DNA from: UBA2241 sp963777895
GTDB lineage: Bacteria; Actinomycetota; Thermoleophilia; UBA2241
DNA: 64,000 nucleotides
Reading direction: 5' to 3'
NCBI GenBank assembly: GCA_963777895.1
Contig: CAVZSF010000005.1
Span: 1,116,001 to 1,180,000 of the forward strand
Part shown: in pieces, positions 55,513 to 64,000 of the stretch
How positions within the stretch are numbered: position 1 is the first letter of the stretch
How the letters are laid out: the number at the start of each line of letters is the position of its first letter
Notes under the pieces: generated by a model
Databases searched by the model: none
The model's input: only the letters and a program-made list of their open reading frames with translations
What the model was told of the DNA's origin: nothing
Program-made: the position numbers and the translations under genes

Positions 55513-57396
55513 ATGGCCGCCGACCTGCTCTCCCGGGTGTCGGGCCCTTCCGACCTTCACGATCTCAGCGAGCCTGAGCTTACGCTGCTCGCCGAAGAGA
55601 TCCGCGACCTTATCCTCGACTGTGTCAGCGAGGTGGGCGGGCATCTCGCCGCCAGCCTCGGCACCGTCGAGCTGACGGTCGCCCTTCACAGCATCCTCGG
55701 CAGCCCCGACGACCGCATCGTCTGGGACGTCGGCCATCAGTGCTACGCGCACAAGATCATCACGGGCCGCCGTGACTGCTTCGCCAGCATCCGTCAGTAC
55801 GGCGGCCTCTCCGGCTTCCCGAACCGCGGCGAGTCCGAGCACGACATCATCGGCACCGGGCACGCCTCGACCTCGATCAGCTACGGGCTGGGTCTCGTGC
55901 AGGCCGCCGAGCTCGCCGGCGCCGCCAAGGGTACCGTGGTCTGTGTCGTCGGCGACGGTGCGCTCACCGGCGGCGTAGCGTTCGAGGCTCTCAACCAGGT
56001 CGGGCAGTTGCGCACGCCGCTGGTGGTCGTGCTCAACGACAACCAGATGTCTATCAAGCCCAACGTCGGCGCTCTGCAGCTGTACCTCAACCGCATCCGT
56101 CTCGACCCCGCGCTGTCGCGACTGCGCGAGGAGCTCGAGCGCAGCGTCTCGCGCATCCCGGGTATCGGCGACCGCGCCTATGCCCTGGGCAAGGACGTGA
56201 AGGAGTCGATGAAGGCTCTGCTCGTGCCCGGCATGCTCTTCGAGGAGCTCGGCTTCGCCTACATCGGCGTGGTCGACGGTCACGACATGCACGCCCTGCG
56301 CGCCAGCATCCAGCAGGCGATCGACACCGAACGTCCCGTGCTGGTGCACGTGCACACCATCAAGGGCAAGGGCTACGAGCCCGCGGAGGAGCACCCCGAG
56401 CGCTTCCACGGTACCGGGCCCTTCCATCTGGGGAACGGCGACAGCAAGTCGAGGGCGGAGGGTACCACCTACACGGCCGCCTTCGGGGAGGCGCTCGTCG
56501 AGCTCGCAGAGCGGGACGAGCGCATCTGCGCGATCACGGCCGCGATGACGCAGGGGACGGGTCTCGATGCCTTCGAGGAACGCTTCCCGGAGCGCTTCTA
56601 CGACGTCGGCATCGCCGAGGAGCACGCCGCCGTCTTCGCCGCGGGCCTCGCCATCGGCGGGCGGCGGCCGGTCGTCGCCGTGTACTCCACCTTCCTGCAA
56701 CGTGCCTTCGACATGCTCATCCAGGACGTGAGCCTGCAGCGTCTGCCGGTGGTCTTCGCCGTCGACCGCGCCGGTATCGTCGGCGACGACGGGCCGACGC
56801 ACCACGGCGCCTTCGACCTCTCGTACCTGCGTCTGATCCCGAACCTCGTCGTGATGGCGCCGTCGAGCCAGGCGGAGCTGCAGCTCATGCTGCGCACCGC
56901 CTTCGAGTTCGACGGCCCGGTCGCGATCCGCTACCCGCGCGGCATGGCGGCCGTCTTCGAGCGGCCCGCGCTCGAACCGCTGCCGTTGGGCCGCGGCGTC
57001 GTACTCGAGGAGGGCCAAGAGGTCGCGCTCGTCGGCATCGGTTCAGGCGTCGGTATCGCTCGCGAAGCGGCCGCTCTGTTGCGCGAAGCAGGGGAGACGC
57101 CCACCGTCGTGGACGCGCGCTTCGTGAAGCCGCTCGACACCGCGCTGCTCGACCTGCTGGCGCGCGAACATCGCCGCATCGTGACCGTCGAGGAGAACGC
57201 GCTCGCCGGCGGCTTCGGCAGCGCCGTCCTCGAGCAGCTCGCCGGGGCCACCGTCGAGGTCGTCCGCTTCGGGTTGCCCGACGCCTTCGTGCCGCACGGC
57301 GGACGCGACCAGCTGCTGGCCGACATCGGCCTCACGCCGGCGGCGGTGGCCGCCGCGGCCGCGGTCCGTCCCGCCCGCCTGGCCCGCGTCAAGTAG
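55513..57396 (+). CDS. dxs: 1-Deoxy-D-xylulose-5-phosphate synthase
   Basis: TPP enzyme joining pyruvate and glyceraldehyde-3-phosphate, first step of the MEP isoprenoid pathway. 627 aa, intact. Motifs: SLGTVELTVALHSILGSPDD, WDVGHQCYAHKIITGRR, GFPNRGESEHDIIGTGHAST, VVGDGALTGGVAFEALNQ (TPP motif), VHVHTIKGKGYEPAEEHPER, FYDVGIAEEHAAVFAAGLA (catalytic Glu) and DRAGIVGDDGPTHHGAFDLS. Probably transcribed from its own leaderless promoter. tlyA follows directly. Confidence 0.97.
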   Translation: MAADLLSRVSGPSDLHDLSEPELTLLAEEIRDLILDCVSEVGGHLAASLGTVELTVALHSILGSPDDRIVWDVGHQCYAHKIITGRRDCFASIRQYGGLSGFPNRGESEHDIIGTGHASTSISYGLGLVQAAELAGAAKGTVVCVVGDGALTGGVAFEALNQVGQLRTPLVVVLNDNQMSIKPNVGALQLYLNRIRLDPALSRLREELERSVSRIPGIGDRAYALGKDVKESMKALLVPGMLFEELGFAYIGVVDGHDMHALRASIQQAIDTERPVLVHVHTIKGKGYEPAEEHPERFHGTGPFHLGNGDSKSRAEGTTYTAAFGEALVELAERDERICAITAAMTQGTGLDAFEERFPERFYDVGIAEEHAAVFAAGLAIGGRRPVVAVYSTFLQRAFDMLIQDVSLQRLPVVFAVDRAGIVGDDGPTHHGAFDLSYLRLIPNLVVMAPSSQAELQLMLRTAFEFDGPVAIRYPRGMAAVFERPALEPLPLGRGVVLEEGQEVALVGIGSGVGIAREAAALLREAGETPTVVDARFVKPLDTALLDLLAREHRRIVTVEENALAGGFGSAVLEQLAGATVEVVRFGLPDAFVPHGGRDQLLADIGLTPAAVAAAAAVRPARLARVK

Positions 57397-58206
57397 GCGG
57401 CTACGGCCCGTCCGCGTCTCGACTCGCTGCTCGTCGAGCGCGGCCTCTTCGCGACCCGCGCCCAGGCGCGCGCCGCCGTGCTCGCCGGCGAGGTCAGCGT
57501 GGACGGCGCACGCGCCGACAAGCCGGGCATGCCCGTCGCTCTGTCGTCCGTGCTCGCCGTCGCCGCGCGCGCCCGCTTCGTCTCGCGCGGCGGCGACAAG
57601 CTCGACCACGCGCTGGCCGCCTTCGGCGTCGACGTCGGCGGGGAGGAGGCGCTCGACGTGGGCAGTTCCACGGGAGGCTTCGTGGATCGTCTGCTGCAGG
57701 GCGGCGCCACCCACGTCGTCGCCGTCGACGTCGGCTACGGACAGCTCGACTGGGGCCTGCGGCAGGACGCGCGCGTGACCGTCCTGGAACGCACCAACAG
57801 CCGTGACCTGAAGCCGGGCGACCTTCCGTATCGACCTTCGTTTGTCACCGCCGACCTCTCGTTCATCTCCCTCACGGTGGCCCTCGGCCCGGTGCTAGAA
57901 TGCCTGCGCGCCGGGTACCGGGGCCTCGTGCTCGTCAAGCCGCAGTTCGAGGCAGGGCGCGAGCGCGTCGGCAAGGGCGGGGTGGTGCGCGACCCGCAGG
58001 TGCACCGCGAGGTGCTCGAGCGGGTCGGGTCCTGGCTCGCCGGCCGGGGCGCGGCGGTGCTCGGCATGAGCGACTCCGGTCATCCCGGCCCGAAGGGGAA
58101 CGTGGAGTACTTCATCTACTTCTGCGACGGCGGCTCGCCGGCGGCGGCCCGGGCGGTCGAGCCCGCCCCCGCCGCGGCTCTCGCGGTCGCCGCTGTCCAT
58201 GGCTGA
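57397..58206 (+). CDS. tlyA: TlyA-family rRNA methyltransferase / hemolysin-like protein, start codon missing
   Basis: S4 domain plus FtsJ-like methyltransferase; TlyA homologues 2'-O-methylate 16S and 23S rRNA. The S4 domain RPRLDSLLVERGLFATRAQA and RAAVLAGEVSVDGARADKPG begins four codons after the dxs TAG, in the same frame, with no ATG, GTG or TTG before it. Then RFVSRGGDKLDHALAAFGVD, EALDVGSSTGGFVDRLLQGG (SAM motif), VVAVDVGYGQLDWGLRQD, VTADLSFISLTVAL and VLVKPQFEAGRERVGKGGVV. The first normal start (GTG 57478) would cut the S4 domain. A base error or a non-canonical start is likely. Overlaps nadK. Confidence 0.88.
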   Translation, partial: AATARPRLDSLLVERGLFATRAQARAAVLAGEVSVDGARADKPGMPVALSSVLAVAARARFVSRGGDKLDHALAAFGVDVGGEEALDVGSSTGGFVDRLLQGGATHVVAVDVGYGQLDWGLRQDARVTVLERTNSRDLKPGDLPYRPSFVTADLSFISLTVALGPVLECLRAGYRGLVLVKPQFEAGRERVGKGGVVRDPQVHREVLERVGSWLAGRGAAVLGMSDSGHPGPKGNVEYFIYFCDGGSPAAARAVEPAPAAALAVAAVHG

Positions 58207-59122
58207 GCCGCTCCGCCGCGTCGCCGTCCTCACGCACGGCCCCGACGACGAGGCGCGGCGTGGCGATCTGCCGGCCGCCGGTGGCCTGCCGGCCGTCACC
58301 GCCATCGCCGCGCAGGCGGTCAAGGACCTTGCCGTCGCGGCCCCCGACCTCGGCGTCGAGCTCCTCATGACGGCGGCGGAGGCGCAGCGGCACCCTGGCG
58401 CCGCCTCGCTCGGCTACGCCATCATCGGCGATGACGAGGTGACCGCCGCCGACGTCTGCCTCGTCTTCGGCGGCGACGGCACCATCCTCCGCGCCCTCGG
58501 GCGCTTCGTCGGCACCGGCCTGCCCACGCTCGGCGTCAACTTCGGCCACGTCGGCTTCCTGGCCAGCCTGCCTCGCGAGGGCTGGCTCGACGGTCTCGCC
58601 GCCTTCGTCGCCGGCGACCACCGCGTCGTCGACCTGCTCACCGTCGACGTGTGGCTGGACGGCGAGCGCCACACGGGCGTCAACGACGTCATCCTCAGCC
58701 GGACGGCGCTGCGTCACGTGCTCCACCTCGAGTACGCCGTGTCGGACGTCACTATCGGCCGCATGCTCTGCGACGGCCTGATCGTCGCCTCACCGGCCGG
58801 GTCCACCGCCTACAACCTCTCCTGCGACGGCCCGATCGTGGAATGGGACGCGACCGTGCTCGTGCTCAACTTCATCGCGCCGCACTCGCTGGGGTTCCGT
58901 CCCGTGGTGCTGCGACCCGAGCACCAGATCGACGTGCGCAACGTCTCGCCGCTCGAGGAGTGCGAGATCGTCGTCGACGGCCGCCCGGTCGGCCGCCTCT
59001 GCTGCGGCGAGCAAGTGCGGATCGTCGCCGGCGACCGCCGGGCGCGGCTGATGGTGCGCGCCAAGGGGTCCTTCTATCAGAACGTCGAGGAGAAGCTCTT
59101 CGACCGGGCGGGGACTCCCTGA
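58199..59122 (+). CDS. nadK: NAD kinase
   Basis: ATP- or polyphosphate-dependent phosphorylation of NAD. 307 aa. GGDGT at residues 91-95 (VCLVFGGDGTILRAL), LGVNFGHVGFLA, GVNDVILSR, LIVASPAGSTAYNLSCDGPI and NFIAPHSLGFRPVVL are the family landmarks. ATG overlaps the tlyA stop by 8 bp. The tlyA-nadK-recN order is conserved. Confidence 0.95.
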   Translation: MAEPLRRVAVLTHGPDDEARRGDLPAAGGLPAVTAIAAQAVKDLAVAAPDLGVELLMTAAEAQRHPGAASLGYAIIGDDEVTAADVCLVFGGDGTILRALGRFVGTGLPTLGVNFGHVGFLASLPREGWLDGLAAFVAGDHRVVDLLTVDVWLDGERHTGVNDVILSRTALRHVLHLEYAVSDVTIGRMLCDGLIVASPAGSTAYNLSCDGPIVEWDATVLVLNFIAPHSLGFRPVVLRPEHQIDVRNVSPLEECEIVVDGRPVGRLCCGEQVRIVAGDRRARLMVRAKGSFYQNVEEKLFDRAGTP

Positions 59123-59228
59123 CGGGGCGGATGGCCCCGCGCCCGATGTACGGCCGCGTTCCGTGGACGAGGCGGTCGAGCCCCTGGTGCGCCCGGCACG
59201 TCGTCCTCGCTCCTGCCATGGGAAGCTG

Positions 59229-61028
59229 ATGCTCGCCGAGCTCGCGATCGACGACCTCGTGCTCATCGCCCGGGCGCGGCTCGAGCTGAGCCCCGGCTTG
59301 AACGTGATCACCGGCGAGACCGGCGCCGGCAAGACGCTGCTCGCCCAGGCGGTCGGCCTGCTCATGGGGCAGAAGGGCGGCGAGGAGATGATCCGGCCGG
59401 GCGCCGACCGGGCCCTCGTGCAGGCAGTCTTCGAGAGCGGGGAGGAGACCCTGGCGGTGGCGCGCGAGCTGCCGCGAGGCGGACGTTCGCGCGCCCACAT
59501 GGACGGCCTTCTAAGCTCCGCCGGCGCCATCGAGGAGGCGCTGCGCGAGCGTCTCGCGTTCTACGGCCAGCTCGAGCACTCGCGTCTGCTTCAGCTCGAG
59601 CGGCAGCTCGACCTGCTCGACGCGTTCGCGAGCGAGACGGTGGGGCCGCTGCAAGAGGAGTACACGAGGTCGTTCGCGGCCGCCCAGCGGCTCGTCAGGC
59701 AGCTTGCCGAGTTGCGCGGCGCGGGACGCGAGCGCGAACGCGAGCTCGACATGCTGCGCTTTCAGGCCGGTGAGATCGAGGCAGCCGGCATCGAGCCCGG
59801 GGAGGACGCGCGCCTGGCGCGGGAGCGCGAGCGCGCGCGTCACGCAGGCAAGCTGCTGGAGCAGACGGGCAGTGCGCTCGCGCTGGTCGCCGGCGAGAGC
59901 GAGGCGGCGGCGCTCGATGGGCTGCGCGTCGCGCAGCGCCTTGTCGGCGACGCCGCCGCCCTGGACGAGAGCCTGGCGACGCTGGCTCAGCGCCTCGACG
60001 CGCTCAGCGCCGAGACCGACGATGTCGCCGCGGCGCTGCGCGCCTACGTGGACGACCTCGAGGTGGATCCGGCTCGGCGCGATGCGCTCGAGCTGCGCCA
60101 CGACAAGCTCAAGGCCCTGATGCGCAAGTACGGCGGGTCGGCGGACGAGGTGCTCGCCTACGCGGCGCAGGCGCGCTAGCGCATCGCGCTGCTCGAGGAG
60201 TACGAGGCCAACGAGGAGCAGCTCACCGCGCAGGCTGCGGCAGCGCAGCGGGCGGCGCTGGAGGGGGCGGCGCGGCTCGCCGAAGCCCGTCGCGTCGCCG
60301 CCCCGGACTTCGCCGCCCGTGTGGCCGACGAGCTTCGGCGGCTCGCCATGCCGCACGCGCGCTTCGAGGTCGAGCTGACGCCACGTCCCGTCGCCCAGGA
60401 CGCCGGCGCACAGACTGCGGCGGTCGGCAGCCCAGGGACTGCGTCGGGCGACGTCGGACTGCCGGAGGATGGCGACGGTGCCGCACCAGGGCCCACAAGC
60501 GCGGACGCCGGCGGTGACGCGGCGTCCAGCGAGCCGGGCCTGGCGGCGCGCTTCGCGGCGCTCGGTCCTCGCGGCGCCGACGACGTCGAGTTCCTCTTCG
60601 GGGCCAACCCCGGCGTGCCGCTGCGGCCGCTGCGCGAGACGGCCTCCGGGGGCGAGCTCTCTCGCGCGATGCTCGCCATCCGCGGCATGGTGACGCTTGG
60701 CGACGACGTCGAGACGCTGATCTTCGACGAGGTCGACACCGGCATCGGCGGGGTGACGGCGGCGGCGCTCGGCGAGCGCCTCTCGGCGCTCGCCGAGCGC
60801 CGCCAGATCGTGTGCATCACCCACCTGCCGCAGGTCGCCGCCTACGCCGATCGCCACTTCGCCATCGTGAAGCGTGCCGACGCCGCGGCCGGCGTCACCG
60901 AGACCGAGGTGCGTCTGGTCGACGGCGAGGAGCGCGTCGCCGAGCTGTGCCGCATGCTCGGCGCCTCTCCGGACGACGAGGGCGCCCGCAGCCACGCCGA
61001 GGGCCTGCTGGCGCGCGCCGCGGGCTGA
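59229..61028 (+). CDS. recN: DNA repair protein RecN, interrupted by an in-frame TAG
   Basis: SMC-like ATPase for double-strand-break repair, 600 codons. Walker A GETGAGKTL at residues 29-37, then FYGQLEHSRLLQLERQLDLL and a long coiled coil. Codon 317 (60177-60179) is TAG; the same frame continues RIALLEEYEANEEQL and includes LRPLRETASGGELSRAMLAI (signature), TLIFDEVDTGIGG (Walker B) and IVCITHLPQVAAYADRHFAI. Up to the TAG the product lacks all ATP-site partner motifs and cannot work. TAG is an ordinary stop elsewhere here (pilB, pilM), so this is a nonsense mutation or a base error (GAG to TAG fits). Confidence 0.92.
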
Positions 61029-61092
61029 CCGGCCGTCGTGCAGCCGGCCCTGCCGTGCCCGGTTCTCCCGTGGCCGTGCCGGCCCTCCCGTC

Positions 61093-61101
61093 TGCTATAC
61101 T
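61093..61101 (+). promoter_or_regulatory. Extended -10 promoter upstream of pyrG
   Basis: TGCTATACT, identical to the dxs extended -10, in the 278-bp gap 61029-61306. It leaves a roughly 200-nt leader before the pyrG ATG. I see no clear -35 and no gene in the gap; the long leader may allow regulation by CTP, as in other Gram-positive pyrG genes, but no attenuator was recognised. Confidence 0.5.
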
Positions 61102-61306
61102 CGCCTCCGTGATCCGTGGGCCCGCCGCTCGACCAGTCGCGCCTGCCCGTACTCAGCAGACGGGCGCGACCCAGGCCCCGCAAAATCCCCCGTTCTTCCG
61201 CATCTGCGTCGCCGTGCCGTGCGCGCGCCTCCTGGTGGGCGCTCTCGCGGGTCCGGGCGGCGGCGACCGCGCGGGCGGGGACTGACACCAGGAGGGGACG
61301 AGGAGC

Positions 61307-62995
<1,689 letters not shown>

Positions 62996-63037
62996 GAAGC
63001 GGCGTGGCCCCGAGACCGGCGATGAGCGGAGGACTGT

Positions 63038-64000
63038 GATGGGCGCTACCCTCGAAGGCCTGACCGACCTCTTCGTGCGTCTCGCCGAGATCACGTCGCC
63101 CTCGGGGCGCGAGCGCGGCGTCGCCGACCTCGTCATCGCCTTCGCACGTGACTTCGGCTTCGAGGTCGTCGAGGACGAGGCCGCCGGAGCGACCGACGCC
63201 GGGTCCGGCAACGTCGTGGTGCGGGTGCCGGCCGCGGCCGCCGGCGCCCCGGCCGGCACTGAGAGTGGCGACTCGCGCAGCGCCGAGGGTGGCGCTTCAG
63301 CCGGTATCCCGATCGCTCTGGTCGCCCACATGGACACCGTCCCCGTCGAAGGCGAGGTCCGCGTCGTCATCGAGAACGGCGTGGCGCGCAGCGCCGGAGA
63401 CACGATCCTGGGCGGCGACGACAAGGCGGCCGTGACGGTCCTGCTCGCGCTGATCGCCGACTTCGCCGTCGAGCCGCCGCCCGTCGACGTGGACGTCGTC
63501 TTCACCGTCAGCGAAGAGGTCGGCCTGCTGGGCGCGAAGCACCTGGACTTGAGCTTGCTTCGCGCCAAGGCGGGCTTCGTCTTCGACAGCGAGGGGCCGG
63601 TGGGCACGGTGGTCATGAGCGCCCCGTCCCTGACGCTCGTGGACGCCGACTTCCGCGGCAAGGCCGCGCACGCCGGTATCGAGCCCGAGAAGGGGCGCAG
63701 CGCGCTCGTGGCCGCGGCCAGGGCCGTTGCTGCGATGCGGCTCGGGCGCCTCGACGACGAGACCACCGCCAACGTGGGGCGCATCGAGGGCGGCAGCGCC
63801 ACCAACGTCATCACCGAGCGCTGCCGTCTCTCAGGTGAGGCCCGCAGCCGCGACCGCGACAAGCTTGCCGCGGCGGTCGCCGAGATGATCGGCGCCGTGA
63901 ACCTCGCGGCGGCCGAGGTCGGCGTGGATGTCTCGCTCGCGGTGGACGAGGATTTCGTCGGTTTCGCGCTGAAGCGCGACGATCTGCCGGTGCGTCTGGC
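63038..64000 (+). CDS. M20 metallopeptidase (PepT-like), 3' end outside window
   Basis: Zinc aminopeptidase or deacylase, 321 codons visible from ATG 63038. Metal-site motifs in order: ALVAHMDTVPVEGEVR (His, Asp), AGDTILGGDDKAAVTVLLAL (bridging Asp), VVFTVSEEVGLLGAKHLDL (catalytic and ligand Glu) and GFVFDSEGPVGTVV. The dimerisation domain begins FRGKAAHAGIEPEKGRSALV. The pattern HMDTV with GGDDK and SEEVGLLGAK is that of PepT-type M20B peptidases. An Ala/Gly-rich insertion lies between residues 60 and 90. 42 bp after pyrG. Confidence 0.88.

Noticed and set aside
54154..57018. Long minus-strand open frame (954 codons)
   Set aside because: Antisense to ispA, the epimerase and dxs; composition is the mirror of high-GC codon bias and it shows no domain. 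The same holds for minus-strand frames at 60842-63862, 50196-52727 and 16367-17839.
57394..60179. TAG recoding (sense amber) suggested by dxs/tlyA and recN
   Set aside because: TAG ends pilB, pilM, the sigma factor, the GNAT gene and dxs at natural protein ends, so it is a normal stop here.

Overview
The window is high-GC, densely packed bacterial DNA with housekeeping blocks of Gram-positive type: alaS-ruvX-mltG-aroE, then aroC-aroK-aroB-aroQ-pepP-efp, then nusB-xseB-ispA-dxs-tlyA-nadK-recN-pyrG. These flank a complete type IVa pilus (T4P) locus. This order, the GC content and a SigB/SigF-like sigma factor suggest a deep-branching actinobacterium (Thermoleophilia- or Coriobacteriia-like). 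That is an inference; there is no rRNA here to prove it.

Layout: 1-3.7 kb holds the alaS end, ruvX, mltG and aroE. 3.7-9.2 kb holds pilB, pilT, pilC and an alternative sigma factor. 9.3-33.8 kb is a surface-glycan cluster: a CDP-glucose pathway (rfbF, rfbG, rfbH), a VioA-like aminotransferase, a WbqC-family protein, two tandem beta-propeller proteins, an acetyltransferase, methyltransferases, GtrB/GtrA-type lipid-linked glycosyl transfer genes, several GT87-like membrane proteins, and a badly frameshifted module of TPP enzyme, aldolase, SDR and sugar-phosphate cyclase. An IS481-like insertion lies between two convergent GT87 genes. 33.8-45.4 kb returns to pili: a c-di-GMP-I riboswitch, two major-type pilins, a PilH/PilI-like ABC transporter with a TPR protein, a third prepilin, pilD, four minor pilins and pilMNO plus a PilP-like protein, closed by a strong terminator. 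45.4-64 kb holds shikimate, EF-P, biotin-carboxylase-like, isoprenoid, NAD kinase, recombination and CTP synthase genes and ends inside an M20 peptidase.

The genes make a coherent picture of c-di-GMP-controlled pili: PilB carries an apparently intact MshEN c-di-GMP-binding domain, and the main pilin mRNA starts with a c-di-GMP riboswitch. The glycan cluster sits between the motor genes and the pilin genes, so glycan and pilus production may be coordinated.

Sequence quality matters for reading this annotation. Many genes at 9.5-12.3, 22.1-33.8 and 34.3-37 kb have obvious single-base frameshifts, while 12.6-22.1 kb (one shift) and 45.6-60 kb are nearly clean. Most breaks look like consensus indel errors, although real decay of the 22-26 kb module cannot be excluded. 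Where a gene is split I give its whole inferred extent and state the shift.
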